DNA of 64,000 nt, taken from the NCBI GenBank assembly GCA_016790705.1, contig JAEUOT010000021.1, forward strand, positions 1 to 64,000, written 5' to 3'. Both the position numbers and the translations under genes were made by a program. A model generated the notes under the pieces. It worked only from the letters and a program-made list of their open reading frames with translations, had not been told where the DNA came from and searched no databases. This stretch comes from Hydrogenophaga sp. (lineage in GTDB: Bacteria > Pseudomonadota > Gammaproteobacteria > Burkholderiales > Burkholderiaceae_C). Every line of letters begins with the position of its first letter. Positions within the stretch are counted from its first letter, which is position 1. Positions 24,933-36,206 of the stretch are shown piece after piece.

Positions 24933-24960
24933 TGGAAACACCGAAAAATCAGGCTATAAT
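24933..24960 (+). promoter_or_regulatory. promoter of tRNA-Val
   Basis: A perfect TATAAT -10 box at 24955-24960 is preceded at 16-bp spacing by TGGAAA as a weak -35. The tRNA begins 43 bp after the -10 box. Confidence 0.65.
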
Positions 24961-25002
24961 TTGAGGCTTCCGAATGATCGGATCGCCAGAACAAGATCAT
25001 TT

Positions 25003-25077
25003 GGGCGGTTAGCTCAGTGGTAGAGCACTGCCTTCACACGGCAGGGGTCGCAGGTTCGAACCCTGCACCGCCCACCA
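25003..25077 (+). tRNA. tRNA-Val (anticodon CAC)
   Basis: A complete 75-nt cloverleaf can be folded: acceptor GGGCGGT pairs with ACCGCCC, the D arm contains AGCTCAGTGGTAGAGC, and the anticodon stem CTGCC/GGCAG encloses the loop TTCACAC with anticodon CAC. The T arm is CAGG-GTTCGAAC-type (GCAGGTTCGAACCCTGC). The discriminator is A and the CCA end is encoded at 25075-25077. CAC reads GUG valine codons. Confidence 0.97.
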
Positions 25078-25080
25078 GTC

Positions 25081-25116
25081 AAAGCCCCAAGCCCGTGCTT
25101 GGGGCTTTTTCTTTTT
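25081..25116 (+). terminator. terminator after tRNA-Val
   Basis: A 12-bp stem (AAAGCCCCAAGC with GCTTGGGGCTTT, loop CCGT) is followed by a T-rich tail. It lies 3 bp beyond the tRNA CCA end and before the next coding gene. Confidence 0.92.
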
Positions 25117-25140
25117 GCGCCGGTGCGCAGGAGACCAGCC

Positions 25141-26253
25141 ATGGAACAGGTGGATGTGGTGGTGATCGGGGCGGGGGTTGTCGGCCTTGCCGTGGGCCGG
25201 GCACTCGCGCTCGCCGGGCGTGACGTCCTGGTGCTGGAGCGCGAAAGGGCGATCGGCATGGGCACCAGCTCGCGCAACAGCGAGGTGATTCATGCGGGCA
25301 TCTATTACCCGTCCGGTTCCCTCAAGGCGCGCCTGTGCGTGCAGGGTCGCTCCCTGCTGTATGCGTACTGCGCGGAACGCGGCGTTGCCCATCGCCGTTG
25401 TGGCAAGCTGATCGTGGCCCATACACCGTCCCAGGTGGCGGGGCTGTCTGGCATCGCCGACAAGGCCCGTGCCAATGGGGTGGAGGACATGCGGCGGTTG
25501 ACTGCCGGTCAGGCCCAAGCGCTGGAGCCCGAGTTGCGCTGCGAGGCTGCGCTGCTGTCGCCATCGACGGGCATTGTGGACAGCCATGGCCTGATGTTGA
25601 GCTTGCAGGGGGACCTCGAGAACGCTGGCGGCATGGTGGTCTGCCACAGCGAGGTCGACGCGATCGAGGTGTGCGGCGGTGGTTTTCGCCTGCGGACGAC
25701 GGACGGCACCGAGTTGCATGCGAAGGGCTTGGTCAACGCGGCTGGTCTTCATGCCTGCAATCTCGCCGGGCAAATGCAGGGCCTTTCTCAGGCCCTGGTT
25801 CCGCGACCTTGGTTTGCCAAGGGCAGCTATTTCACCCTGTCGTCAGGGCGTTCACCTTTCGGTCATCTCATCTATCCGGCGCCTGAGCCCGATCACCATC
25901 TGGCAGGGCTGGGTGTTCACCTGACCATTGATCTGGGCGGGCAGGCCAAGTTCGGACCGGACGTCCAATGGGTGAGCGACCCGGATGACCTTGATGTCGA
26001 TGCCGGGAGGGCCGAACTGTTCTACGCGGAGGTGCGACGGTACTGGCCCGCCTTGCCCGACGGTGCGCTTCAGCCGGGCTACGCAGGTATGCGTCCGAAG
26101 ATCTCGGGGCCGCAGGAGCAGTCAGCCGACTTCCGGATCGACGGGCCTGCGGCGCATGGAGTCCCAGGGCTGGTCAACCTGTTCGGCATCGAGTCGCCGG
26201 GATTGACCAGCAGTTTGGCCATCGCGCAAGAGGTGGTCGGACTGCTGCGCTGA
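25141..26253 (+). CDS. FAD-dependent oxidoreductase, L-2-hydroxyglutarate oxidase-like (DAO family)
   Basis: This 370-residue flavoprotein has the N-terminal dinucleotide-binding motif [17 protein letters not shown] (residues ~6-22) and the DAO-family FAD contact [24 protein letters not shown]. That exact style is seen in the L-2-hydroxyglutarate oxidase/LhgO subgroup. The C-terminal part closes the FAD site ([26 protein letters not shown]). It probably oxidises a 2-hydroxy acid or a related substrate and passes electrons to quinone or oxygen. The ATG at 25141 has AGGAG at 7 nt (CAGGAGACCAGCC). Codons upstream belong to the tRNA terminator. Substrate is inferred from family only. Confidence 0.82.
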   Translation: MEQVDVVVIGAGVVGLAVGRALALAGRDVLVLERERAIGMGTSSRNSEVIHAGIYYPSGSLKARLCVQGRSLLYAYCAERGVAHRRCGKLIVAHTPSQVAGLSGIADKARANGVEDMRRLTAGQAQALEPELRCEAALLSPSTGIVDSHGLMLSLQGDLENAGGMVVCHSEVDAIEVCGGGFRLRTTDGTELHAKGLVNAAGLHACNLAGQMQGLSQALVPRPWFAKGSYFTLSSGRSPFGHLIYPAPEPDHHLAGLGVHLTIDLGGQAKFGPDVQWVSDPDDLDVDAGRAELFYAEVRRYWPALPDGALQPGYAGMRPKISGPQEQSADFRIDGPAAHGVPGLVNLFGIESPGLTSSLAIAQEVVGLLR

Positions 26254-26269
26254 TGAGCGATGAGGCGTG

Positions 26270-27340
26270 TCAGCGTGCCGCGCGGATGGCTTGCGCGGCC
26301 TCGCGGACCAGGCCCGGACCCTTGTAAATCAGGCCGGTGTAGATCTGCACCACGTCGGCGCCCGCCTCGATCTTGCTGACCGCATCCGCGCCGCTGAGGA
26401 TGCCGCCGACGCCGATGATGGGAAAGGCCGGTCCCAACGCCGCACGCAACAGCCGGATCACCCGGTTGCTGGCCTCCAGAACCGGCGTGCCCGACAGCCC
26501 GCCAGTCTCCTCGGCATGGGGCAGTCCCTTGACCGCGTCGCGGGCAAGCGTGGTGTTGGTGGCGATCACGCCCAGACGCCCGGCGCTCGGGCCGCTGCCG
26601 TAGCGCTTGAGCGTGGCGGCGATCAAACCGATCTGAGCGTCGTCCAGGTCCGGCGCGATCTTCAGGAATACCGGTGCCTGCCGGCCGTGGTGCTGTGCCA
26701 GTTGTTCCCGCCGTTCCATCACGGCCGCTAACAAGGCGTCCAGCGCTTCGTCGCTTTGCAGGCTGCGCAGGTTCTTTGTATTCGGGCTGGAGATGTTCAC
26801 CGTCACATAGTCGGCGTGCGGGTAGACGCCGTCCAGGCAGGTGAGGTAGTCGTCCGTGGCCTGCTCGATCGGTGTGGCCGCGTTCTTGCCGATGTTCAGC
26901 CCCAGCAGCATGGGGGTTGCGTCGCCCTTGGCGCGGAAACGGGCCTGCTGCACATTGGCCAGGAAGGCATCCAGCCCTTCGTTGTTGAAACCCAGCCGAT
27001 TGATCAGCGCGTGGCGCTCGGGGATGCGGAACATGCGCGGCTTGGGGTTGCCGGGCTGCCCCTTCGGGGTGACGGTGCCGACTTCAACGAAGCCGAATCC
27101 CATGGCGGCAAGACCATCGATGCAGCGCGCGTTCTTGTCCAGTCCTGCAGCCAGCCCGACCCGGTTGGGGAAGCGCAGACCGGCCAGCGTCACCGGATCT
27201 TCGACCCTCGACTGACCCCAGAGGCAGGCCAAGGGCGAGTGTTGCAGGCGGGCCAGTTTGTCCAGCGTCAATTCATGTGCGGTTTCCGGGTCGAGGCCGA
27301 ACAGAAACGGACGGGCAAGCGCGTAAGGCAGGAGGGACAT
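26270..27340 (-). CDS. pyrD: dihydroorotate dehydrogenase (quinone), class 2
   Basis: PyrD oxidises dihydroorotate to orotate in pyrimidine synthesis and passes electrons to membrane quinone. The 356-residue protein has the class-2 N-terminal amphipathic helix ([20 protein letters not shown]). The barrel has [32 protein letters not shown] and NRLGFNNEG. The catalytic [11 protein letters not shown] holds the class-2 Ser base. FMN phosphate is bound by [11 protein letters not shown] and GVGGI. The start follows GGAGG read on the minus strand (ACGCCTTACC... to CAT at 27338). It is convergent with the oxidoreductase and divergent from rpiA. Confidence 0.96.
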   Translation of the reverse strand: MSLLPYALARPFLFGLDPETAHELTLDKLARLQHSPLACLWGQSRVEDPVTLAGLRFPNRVGLAAGLDKNARCIDGLAAMGFGFVEVGTVTPKGQPGNPKPRMFRIPERHALINRLGFNNEGLDAFLANVQQARFRAKGDATPMLLGLNIGKNAATPIEQATDDYLTCLDGVYPHADYVTVNISSPNTKNLRSLQSDEALDALLAAVMERREQLAQHHGRQAPVFLKIAPDLDDAQIGLIAATLKRYGSGPSAGRLGVIATNTTLARDAVKGLPHAEETGGLSGTPVLEASNRVIRLLRAALGPAFPIIGVGGILSGADAVSKIEAGADVVQIYTGLIYKGPGLVREAAQAIRAAR

Positions 27341-27380
27341 CGGATAATCTTCAGATTCGCGTAAACCCTGATTGTCTCAA

Positions 27381-28052
27381 ATGACCCAAGACGAATTGAA
27401 GGCCCTGGTGGGGCAGGCGGCGTTGCAGTATGTGACGCCTGGCGAAGTGGTGGGGGTCGGCACCGGCTCCACCGTCAACAAGTTCATCGATGCGCTGGCC
27501 TCGATGAAAGACCAGATTCCTGGCGCGGTGTCCAGTTCGGTGGCCTCGACAGCACGTCTCAAGGCCATCGGCATTCCCGTTTTGGACGCGGCCGAGGTGA
27601 GCGAGCTGTCGGTCTACATCGATGGCGCCGACGAGATCGATTCCCAGGGGTACATGGTCAAGGGCGGCGGTGCCGCGCTGACCCGGGAAAAGATCGTGGC
27701 GGCAATGTCCCGCCGCTTTGTCTGCATCGCCGATGAATCCAAGATGGTGCCGGTGCTCGGGGCATTTCCGCTGCCGGTGGAAATCATCCCGATGGCTGCC
27801 GCCCGTCTGGTGCGGCAGTTTGCCGACCTGGGCGGTCTGGCGCGGCTGCGGATGAAGGACGGCAAGCCCCTGGTGACCGACAACGGCCAGCACATCCTCG
27901 ATGTGACGGGGCTGAAGATCAGCGACCCGCTGGCCTTCGAAAATCAGGTCAATCAGTGGCCCGGGGTCGTGACGGTCGGCGTCTTTGCGCATCAAAAGGC
28001 CGCCGTCTGCCTGCTGGGCACGCCCGGAGGCGTGCGCACGCTGAACTTCTGA
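27381..28052 (+). CDS. rpiA: ribose-5-phosphate isomerase A
   Basis: RpiA interconverts ribose-5-phosphate and ribulose-5-phosphate. The 223-residue protein carries the phosphate loop [15 protein letters not shown] (residues ~24-38), the DGADEID motif with catalytic Asp and Glu, and [12 protein letters not shown] with the catalytic Lys. The ATG at 27381 is favoured over an in-frame TTG at 27372. It lies only 40 bp from the divergent pyrD start, so both promoters share that gap. Confidence 0.96.
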   Translation: MTQDELKALVGQAALQYVTPGEVVGVGTGSTVNKFIDALASMKDQIPGAVSSSVASTARLKAIGIPVLDAAEVSELSVYIDGADEIDSQGYMVKGGGAALTREKIVAAMSRRFVCIADESKMVPVLGAFPLPVEIIPMAAARLVRQFADLGGLARLRMKDGKPLVTDNGQHILDVTGLKISDPLAFENQVNQWPGVVTVGVFAHQKAAVCLLGTPGGVRTLNF

Positions 28053-28061
28053 CGGCCCGGT

Positions 28062-28727
28062 TCAGAACCGGATACCGCTGGGATTGGTGACCGGCGGTGT
28101 GACGGGCACTTCCGCAGGCGCAGCCGCTTCCGGTCCTTTGGCGGGCTTCTTCGCGTCCGCAGCCGGGTTGCTGGCGGGCTTGACCTCCACCAGCGGAGTC
28201 GGCGCCGCGCGGCGGTAGGTGGACGAGAGCATGGACGTCTTGGGGTAGCCTGCGGCGTCAAGGTACTGCGCCCATTCGGGTTCCGAGTAGCCCTTGATGT
28301 GTTGCCCGCCGACGGTGAGCAGCGGCAGGTTGGTGGCCCCGCTCAGACGCTTGAGTGCGGCGACGTCGTCATTGGTATTGACGGTTTTTTCCGTGTACGG
28401 AATGCCCCGGGTATTGAGGTATCTGCGACCGTTGTCGCAGGGTGTGCAGTCCTTGCCGGCGTACAGGGTCACCGGGTAGCGGCCCATGGCCTGCCTGAGT
28501 TCTGCCGGCATGTAGTTTGCCGCTGCGGCGGCGGATGTCGATGGTCCACCGATCACCGGCCCTTTGGGGGTGTTTTCAGGCGGCTGGTCGGAGTAGCTGA
28601 CCTTGCCATCGGGACCGACGATCCGGTAGACCCCCTGAGCAGATGCTTGCAGCGGCACAAGGCTGCCGAACAGAACTGCCAGAGACAGGCCGGTGGCCAG
28701 CGCATCGCGGATAGATGTGGACTTCAT
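28062..28727 (-). CDS. secreted glutaredoxin-like protein with DUF4124 segment
   Basis: This 221-residue exported protein has a signal peptide of about 31 residues ending ASAQG. A short DUF4124-type stretch follows (VYRIVGPDGKVSYSDQPPENTP). A thioredoxin-fold domain comes next, with the redox pair CTPC in TLYAGKDCTPCDNGRRYL, then GIPYTEKTVNTNDD and the cis-Pro region NLPLLTVGGQHIKGY. The C-terminal ~60 residues are Pro/Ala/Lys-rich and probably disordered. A clean AGGAGA ribosome binding site precedes the ATG at 28727. It is likely to act on disulfides in the envelope, but no partner is evident. It is the last gene of the leftward prlC unit, 31 bp away. Confidence 0.82.
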   Translation of the reverse strand: MKSTSIRDALATGLSLAVLFGSLVPLQASAQGVYRIVGPDGKVSYSDQPPENTPKGPVIGGPSTSAAAAANYMPAELRQAMGRYPVTLYAGKDCTPCDNGRRYLNTRGIPYTEKTVNTNDDVAALKRLSGATNLPLLTVGGQHIKGYSEPEWAQYLDAAGYPKTSMLSSTYRRAAPTPLVEVKPASNPAADAKKPAKGPEAAAPAEVPVTPPVTNPSGIRF

Positions 28728-28758
28728 GTGTTCTCCTCTTGGTCGGGCGGCTGCCTTT

Positions 28759-30843
28759 TCAGGCCATGCCCTGGTGACGCAACAGGGCGTCGATGGCCGG
28801 TTCGCGGCCGCGGAAAGCCTTGAACGATTCCATGGCGGGCCGGCTGCCGCCGGCTTCCAGGATCGCTTCACGATAGCGGCGCCCGGTACCGACGTCCAGT
28901 GTGTTGTGACCACTGGCGCTGGCGGCTTCCTCGAAGGCCGCGTAGGCGTCGGCCGAGAGCACTTCCGCCCACTTGTAGCTGTAGTAGCCGGCGGAGTAGC
29001 CGCCCGCGAAGATGTGGCTGAAGGTGTGCGGAGTGCGGCTGTAGGCGGGGGGCTGCAGCACGGCGACCTCGCTGCGGACCTGTGACAGCAGCGCCAGGAT
29101 TCCGGGGCCATCGGCGACCGGAACCGGCTGGCTGTGCAGCAGCATGTCGAACAGGGCGAATTCGACCTGTCTCAGCGTCTGCAGTCCGCTCTGGAAATTC
29201 TTGGCTGCCAGCATCTTGTCAAACAGCTCGCGCGGCAATGACGCACCTGTTTCGACGTGGGCGGTCATGTGTTTGAGCACGTCCCATTCCCAGCAGAAGT
29301 TCTCCATGAACTGGCTTGGCAGCTCGACCGCATCCCACTCGACGCCGCTGATGCCCGAGACGTCCCGCTCATTCACCTGCGTGAGCATGTGGTGCAGGCC
29401 GTGGCCGAACTCGTGGAAGAGCGTGATCACGTCGTCGTGTGTCAGCAGCGGCGGCTGTTTCACGCCGTTGACCTCCACACCTTCCGCAAAGTTGCAGACG
29501 AGGTGAGCAACGGGCGTTTGCATGGCGCCGTCGTCCGGCCGCAGCCAGCGCGCGCGTACATCGTCCATCCACGCGCCGCCGCGCTTGCCGTTGCGGGCCG
29601 CAGGGTCCAGGTAGAACTGGCCCACCAGTGCGGTGCCGCTCGACGTCCTGCGCTCGATCCGGTAGAACTCGACCAGCGGGTGCCAGACCGGCGCCTGGTC
29701 ACGGTGGATCGAGACCTCAAACAGCGTCTCGACGATACGGAACAGACCCGCCAGCACCTTGGGCGCTGTGAAGTAGGGCTTGATCTCCTGGTCGCTGAAG
29801 GCGTAACTGGCTTCCTTGAGCTTTTCACCGACGTAGGGCCAGTCCCAGGGCTGGGGATCGTTCAGCCCCAGCTCGGTGGCAGCAAAGCGGCGCATGTCGG
29901 CGACGTCCTGCTCGGCAAAGGGCCTGGCCCGCTGAGCCAGGTCGCGCAGGAAGGCGACGACCTGTTCAGGTGATTCGGCCATCTTGGGCACCAGGGACAC
30001 GTCGGCGAAATGGCGGTGTCCCAGCAACTGCGCCTCCTCATGGCGCAGGGCCAGCAGCTCGGTCATGATGGCGGTGTTGTCGAAACGCGCGGCGTCGCCT
30101 TCGGCCTGCTCGCTGGCACGGGTGACGTAGGCCCGGTAGAGCTTTTCGCGCAGCGGGCTGCTGTGCGCGAATTGCATCACCGGCAGGTAGCAGGGCATTT
30201 TCAGCGTCAGCTTGTGACCCGTCTTGCCCTCGGTCTGCGCAGCGGCGGCCGTGGCCTGCTGCACGTCGGTGGGCACCCCGTCCAGTTCGTCGGTGGTGAC
30301 ATACAGGCTGAACGCATCGGTCGCGTCCAGCGCGTTCTCGCTGAATTTCTGCGCCAACTCGGCCTGACGCTCCTGCAACCAGGCAAAGCGCTGCTTCGCC
30401 TCACCTTGCAGTTCGGCGCCGCCCAGCACGAATCCGCGCATCGCGTTGCGGTGGGCCTGAGCCTGTTCCGGGTTGAGGCTGTCGGCGTCCATGGCCTTGT
30501 ACTTGGCGTACAGCCGCTCATCCGAACCCAGCCGTGTCCAGAATTCGGTCACCTTGGGGAGGGCCTCATTGAAGGCGGCACGAAGTTCGGGCGTGTCGGC
30601 CACGGCATTGAGGTGACCCACAGCGCCCCAGGCGCGGGACAACCGCTCGGTGGCCACGTCCAGCCGGGCGGACATCGCCTTCCATTGGGCAGGAAAGTCG
30701 GGGGCTGTCACCGCTTCCAGCGCGGCGCCCGCCTCGGTCAGCAGCAGGTCAATGGCCGGGACGACATGCGCCGGCTCAATCGCATCGAAGCGTGGCAGGC
30801 CGGAGAAGTCGAGCAAGGGGTTGTCGGCGAGGCGGTCGTTCAT
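28759..30843 (-). CDS. prlC: oligopeptidase A (M3 metallopeptidase)
   Basis: This cytoplasmic zinc peptidase, 694 residues, degrades oligopeptides including cleaved signal peptides. The M3 zinc motif HEFGHGLHHML lies at about residue 475, with the third ligand Glu downstream in WDAVELPSQFMENFCWE. The N-terminal segment MNDRLADNPLLDFSGLPRFD and the substrate-loop tyrosines HIFAGGYSAGYYSYKWAEV match oligopeptidase A rather than the dipeptidyl carboxypeptidase Dcp. The following glutaredoxin-like gene is on the same strand. Confidence 0.94.
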   Translation of the reverse strand: MNDRLADNPLLDFSGLPRFDAIEPAHVVPAIDLLLTEAGAALEAVTAPDFPAQWKAMSARLDVATERLSRAWGAVGHLNAVADTPELRAAFNEALPKVTEFWTRLGSDERLYAKYKAMDADSLNPEQAQAHRNAMRGFVLGGAELQGEAKQRFAWLQERQAELAQKFSENALDATDAFSLYVTTDELDGVPTDVQQATAAAAQTEGKTGHKLTLKMPCYLPVMQFAHSSPLREKLYRAYVTRASEQAEGDAARFDNTAIMTELLALRHEEAQLLGHRHFADVSLVPKMAESPEQVVAFLRDLAQRARPFAEQDVADMRRFAATELGLNDPQPWDWPYVGEKLKEASYAFSDQEIKPYFTAPKVLAGLFRIVETLFEVSIHRDQAPVWHPLVEFYRIERRTSSGTALVGQFYLDPAARNGKRGGAWMDDVRARWLRPDDGAMQTPVAHLVCNFAEGVEVNGVKQPPLLTHDDVITLFHEFGHGLHHMLTQVNERDVSGISGVEWDAVELPSQFMENFCWEWDVLKHMTAHVETGASLPRELFDKMLAAKNFQSGLQTLRQVEFALFDMLLHSQPVPVADGPGILALLSQVRSEVAVLQPPAYSRTPHTFSHIFAGGYSAGYYSYKWAEVLSADAYAAFEEAASASGHNTLDVGTGRRYREAILEAGGSRPAMESFKAFRGREPAIDALLRHQGMA

Positions 30844-30908
30844 GCAGGCTCAGTAGGGGTTCGGTTCCGGAAGTTCAATGGGGCCGACGCATTGCAGCCC
30901 TCGCGCGC

Positions 30909-31382
30909 TCAGCGTGCAGCGCTCTTCTTGATGCTCTTCTTGAACGTCTTGGCGCGCTTGATCTGACCTCCGGGGGTCAGTCGCTGGTTGCCGAGCACCC
31001 GCACCACCTTCATTTCCGGTTTCTGTCCGCCACGCTTGCTGAACTTGAGCACCTTGACATCTTTCGGACCCGGCATACGGTCTTCGTCGACCGCTTTCTG
31101 CTTTTCGGGAACCGGGCGCCACAGCACCAGCAGCTTCCCGATGTGCTGGATCGGCGCCGCATCAAGTTCGTCGGCCAGGGTCTGCAGCATGGCCTCGCGT
31201 GCAGTCCGGTCGTCACTGAAGACGCGGATCTTGATCAGGCCGTGCGCCTTGAGCGCGGCGTCGGCCTCCTTCTTGACGGCAGCGGTCAGGCCGTCGCCTC
31301 CGATCAGGACGACGGGGTCAAGGTGATGGGCGTCGGCGCGGTGCACCTTGCGCTGTGCGGGCGTGAGTTGAATCTGGGGCAT
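30909..31382 (-). CDS. yhbY: YhbY/CRS1-type RNA-binding protein
   Basis: This 157-residue protein has an N-terminal CRS1/YhbY RNA-binding domain (residues ~3-98). It starts with [20 protein letters not shown], has GGDGLTAAV and [11 protein letters not shown], and ends at LLVLWRP. The C-terminal ~60 residues are Lys/Arg-rich and lack recognisable structure. YhbY associates with pre-50S ribosomes, which fits its divergent neighbour rlmE, the 23S rRNA methyltransferase. The same yhbY/rlmE divergent arrangement occurs in E. coli. Confidence 0.92.
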   Translation of the reverse strand: MPQIQLTPAQRKVHRADAHHLDPVVLIGGDGLTAAVKKEADAALKAHGLIKIRVFSDDRTAREAMLQTLADELDAAPIQHIGKLLVLWRPVPEKQKAVDEDRMPGPKDVKVLKFSKRGGQKPEMKVVRVLGNQRLTPGGQIKRAKTFKKSIKKSAAR

Positions 31383-31429
31383 GGGACAATTATCGTTTAC
31401 ACCGCAGGTCCACGCCGTCCTTGCATCCC

Positions 31430-32107
31430 ATGGGCATCAAAGTCAAGACACAGAGCAAGAAGGTCAACAAGGCCTGGCTCAACGAACACGTCAACGATCC
31501 TTATGTGCGACTGGCACAGAAGGAGGGGTATCGTGCCCGGGCGGCCTACAAGCTCAAGGAAATCGACGAAGCGCTCGGCCTGATCCGTCCGGGTGACGTG
31601 GTGGTCGATCTGGGGTCGACGCCGGGGGCCTGGAGCCAGTACGTGAGGCGTCGCCTGAGTCCGGGTGGTGCTGCGGCGGGTGAGCTGCGCGGGCAGATCA
31701 TCGCCTTGGATCTGTTGCCGATGGAGCCGATCGAGGGTGTCCACTTCATCCAGGGCGATTTCCGGGAGTCCGAGGTGCTGGAGGCGCTGGAGCAGGTGTT
31801 GGTCGACCGTGGCGTCCAGACGGTCGACGTGGTCGTGTCGGACATGGCGCCGAATCTTTCGGGCATCGGTTCGGCCGATGCCGCGCGGATCGAGGACCTG
31901 GTGGGCCTCGCGGTGGACTTCGCCCGTCAGCATCTGAAGCCCGACGGGGCGCTGGTTGCCAAGCTGTTCCATGGCGCAGCCTACGACCCGCTGGTGGCAC
32001 TGTTCCGGCAGACCTTCACGGTGGTCAAACCCTTCAAGCCCAAGGCCTCACGGGACAAGTCCTCCGAGACTTTCCTGGTGGGGCTGGGACTGAAAACCCG
32101 CAATTGA
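31430..32107 (+). CDS. rlmE: 23S rRNA (uridine-2'-O) methyltransferase RlmE
   Basis: RlmE (FtsJ/RrmJ) methylates U2552 of 23S rRNA with SAM. The 225-residue protein has the SAM-binding [16 protein letters not shown]. The K-D-K-E catalytic residues lie in [27 protein letters not shown] and SETFLVGLG. The ATG at 31430 gives the typical basic N-terminus [16 protein letters not shown]. ftsH follows after 116 bp, the classical heat-inducible rrmJ-ftsH order. Confidence 0.96.
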   Translation: MGIKVKTQSKKVNKAWLNEHVNDPYVRLAQKEGYRARAAYKLKEIDEALGLIRPGDVVVDLGSTPGAWSQYVRRRLSPGGAAAGELRGQIIALDLLPMEPIEGVHFIQGDFRESEVLEALEQVLVDRGVQTVDVVVSDMAPNLSGIGSADAARIEDLVGLAVDFARQHLKPDGALVAKLFHGAAYDPLVALFRQTFTVVKPFKPKASRDKSSETFLVGLGLKTRN

Positions 32108-32165
32108 TCGAAAAATACTAACCATTTCATTGGCAATGCCTCAGGAAAAGTCAAGATCCCCGGGA

Positions 32166-32190
32166 CTTGAAACCCCTAAAATGCCCTCTA
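32166..32190 (+). promoter_or_regulatory. possible heat-shock (sigma-32-like) promoter of ftsH
   Basis: CTTGAAA at 32166-32172 is an exact sigma-32 -35 element. The -10 side (GCCCTCTA at 32183-32190) is only a partial match, at about 10-bp spacing. Heat control of rrmJ-ftsH is known in E. coli, so the reading is plausible but not strong. Confidence 0.4.
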
Positions 32191-32223
32191 CTTGCCTGTT
32201 TTCGTCCTTGTCAGGAGCCGCCC

Positions 32224-34137
<1,914 letters not shown>

Positions 34138-34159
34138 GGCGGCCGATCAACTTCTCCGG

Positions 34160-34185
34160 ACGGGGCCCCAGCGGCCCCGTTTTTT
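34160..34185 (+). terminator. terminator between ftsH and folP
   Basis: Stem CGGGGCC/GGCCCCG with loop CCAGC followed by six T residues, 22 bp after ftsH. folP starts 15 bp later, so folP expression needs partial read-through or a weak promoter. Confidence 0.88.
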
Positions 34186-34200
34186 GTTTGGGAGCCTTCA

Positions 34201-35043
34201 ATGCAATGGATGACCACCCGTTTCGACATTGATCTCGGAACACCCCGGATCATGGCCATCGTCAACGTCACCCCCGATTCATTCTCTGACGGCGGCCAGT
34301 TTGACACCACAGCGTCGGCCATCAGGCATTGCGAGCAGGTGCTCAAGGACGGGGCGCATATCCTGGATATCGGTGGTGAATCGACCCGGCCGGGCAGCCC
34401 GGCGGTCCCACTGGAAGCCGAACTCGCCCGCGTTCTCCCGGTGGTTCGGGAGGCGGTGAGGCTGGGCGTGCCGGTGTCGGTGGATACCTACAAGCCGGAG
34501 GTGATGCAGGCGGTGCTGGACGTCGGGGCCGACATCGTCAACGACATCTGGGCACTGCGACGCGGTCAAGCGCTGGACACCGTCGCCGGGCACCCGCGCT
34601 GTGGCGTCTGCCTGATGCACATGCACCGCGATCCGCAGACCATGCAGGTGGCCCCGATGGAGGGCGACGTGACCATGCCGGTTCGGAACTTTCTGCTTGA
34701 GCGGGCGGGTGCGCTGGAGGCGCGCGGCGTGGCCCGGGCGCGCGTCGTGCTGGACCCCGGAATCGGTTTTGGCAAGACGGTCCGGCAAAACTTCGAGTTG
34801 CTTGCTCACCAGGGCGTCCTGACCGAGTTGCCCTATCCGTGGCTTGTGGGTTGGTCGCGCAAATCGTCCCTGGGTGCAGTGACAGGGCGGGAGGAGCCCC
34901 CACAACGCGTCGTGGCCAGTGTGGCGGCCGCTGTGCTGGCGGTGGCGCGTGGCGCCAGAGTGGTGCGTGTCCATGATGTTCGCGAGACGGCGGACGGGCT
35001 GGCGGTGTGGCAGGCGATGCATACGGCGTCTGTCTCAGGGTGA
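34201..35043 (+). CDS. folP: dihydropteroate synthase
   Basis: FolP joins para-aminobenzoate to hydroxymethyl-dihydropterin diphosphate in folate synthesis and is the sulfonamide target. The 280-residue barrel shows IMAIVNVTPDSFSDGG, the phosphate loop DIGGESTRPG, SVDTYKPEV, INDIWAL and, at the end, DPGIGFGKT, GWSRKSSLG and RVHDVRET. The second ATG at 34210 is an alternative start. In related genomes glmM follows immediately; here about 19.4 kb of type IV secretion genes separates the two. Confidence 0.96.
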   Translation: MQWMTTRFDIDLGTPRIMAIVNVTPDSFSDGGQFDTTASAIRHCEQVLKDGAHILDIGGESTRPGSPAVPLEAELARVLPVVREAVRLGVPVSVDTYKPEVMQAVLDVGADIVNDIWALRRGQALDTVAGHPRCGVCLMHMHRDPQTMQVAPMEGDVTMPVRNFLLERAGALEARGVARARVVLDPGIGFGKTVRQNFELLAHQGVLTELPYPWLVGWSRKSSLGAVTGREEPPQRVVASVAAAVLAVARGARVVRVHDVRETADGLAVWQAMHTASVSG

Positions 35044-35210
35044 GTTACAACTGGTCACAACAAAGTTCACATCCCCTTTATGTGGCACGAATCGAACTAG
35101 TACGCAAGTTACAATGACCGCCTGCCAAAAAACATTCAGGAGGAAGTGGCAGCAGGCGTGGCGCAAACGCGATACAGCGTTGCCGGGCTTGCCAGCCCGA
35201 CGCAGCAACC

Positions 35211-36191
35211 ATGCTGGACTGTCCGGATCTTGCGGTTCCCAGGGAGGTGATGCAACACGTCGTGCACGTGGAGTCATCCCGCAATCCATTCGCCATTGGC
35301 GTGGTGGGTGGGTATCTCGCGCGCCAACCCAAGAGCCTTGAAGAGGCACTGGCCACTGTCCGCCAGCTCAAGGAAGACGGATACAACTTTTCCGTCGGCG
35401 TCTCTCAGGTCAATCGCTACAACCTCGCCAAGTACGGCATTCGAACCTACGCCGAAGCCTTCGAGGTTTGTCCCAATCTCCAGGCCGGGTCGCGCATTCT
35501 CCGGGAGTGTTACGACCGCGCTCAGGACTGGGGCAAAGCATTCAGCTGCTATTACTCAGGCAATTTCGTCACCGGCTTCGAGCACGGCTACGTGCAGAAA
35601 ATCTTTGCGTCAATCCGACTGGCGCAAGCTGGGCCATCGTCGGCCGAAGCGATCCGGGTGATCCCGTACGGCAACGCTCCGCGCCGACCGGCACGTGATG
35701 ACGGGCTGGCTGTGGGAGGGGCGCCGACCTATCCCGAGCCCGGCGCTGTCCGCCAGGCGGCCACGGCGTCGCCAGCGTCCCTGGACACAGCAGAAGCCCG
35801 ACCCGCTGTTCCCGTGCCCGGTCCCGGAGCGGTCATGCCCGGCCCTTCTTCGGCCCCAAAGCCCAAAGCCCTGGACCTGAGCCAGATTCCCACCCAGGTG
35901 GTGGGTGTGAATGGGGACCCATACCAGACCAAGGTTCTGCCGGTTTCCGTGCCTTCCGGTGTGCCAGGAGACAAATTGCCGTTGCCCAAAGCGGCTGAGT
36001 TGCCCGATCCGGGGTTGGACGCGGCTCGCGGCCGGGGGCTCAAGACCCGTTCGGCGGCTTCCCTCAAGGGGGGAAGTCTGCTAAGCCCCAGCGAATCTTC
36101 CTTCGAAGCCAAGAGCAATTCCAGCGCCCCGGGTGTTGATCAGAAACCCGCGCGCAAATCCAGTCCTTCCGATTCATCGTTTGTTTTTTAA
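35211..36191 (+). CDS. virB1: VirB1-type lytic transglycosylase
   Basis: VirB1 cuts peptidoglycan to let the T4SS through. The 326-residue protein has the SLT domain in residues ~1-140: CPDLAVPREVMQHVVHVESS with the catalytic Glu (VES), NPFAIGVVGG, FSVGVSQVNRYNL and CYYSGNF. There is no signal peptide, which matches the Xanthomonas-type VirB1. Residues ~150-326 form a long Pro/Ser/Ala-rich tail with no fold visible. The ATG at 35211 is the first possible start in frame. A strong AGGAGG at 35138-35143 lies too far upstream for it and serves a different frame. Confidence 0.9.
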   Translation: MLDCPDLAVPREVMQHVVHVESSRNPFAIGVVGGYLARQPKSLEEALATVRQLKEDGYNFSVGVSQVNRYNLAKYGIRTYAEAFEVCPNLQAGSRILRECYDRAQDWGKAFSCYYSGNFVTGFEHGYVQKIFASIRLAQAGPSSAEAIRVIPYGNAPRRPARDDGLAVGGAPTYPEPGAVRQAATASPASLDTAEARPAVPVPGPGAVMPGPSSAPKPKALDLSQIPTQVVGVNGDPYQTKVLPVSVPSGVPGDKLPLPKAAELPDPGLDAARGRGLKTRSAASLKGGSLLSPSESSFEAKSNSSAPGVDQKPARKSSPSDSSFVF

Positions 36192-36206
36192 CCCAGAGGA
36201 GTGAGT

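Noticed and set aside
35083-35100. TGGCAC resembling a sigma-54 -24 element upstream of virB1
   Set aside because: The required TTGC[AT] at the proper distance is missing (GAACT instead), and no activator-type site was seen.
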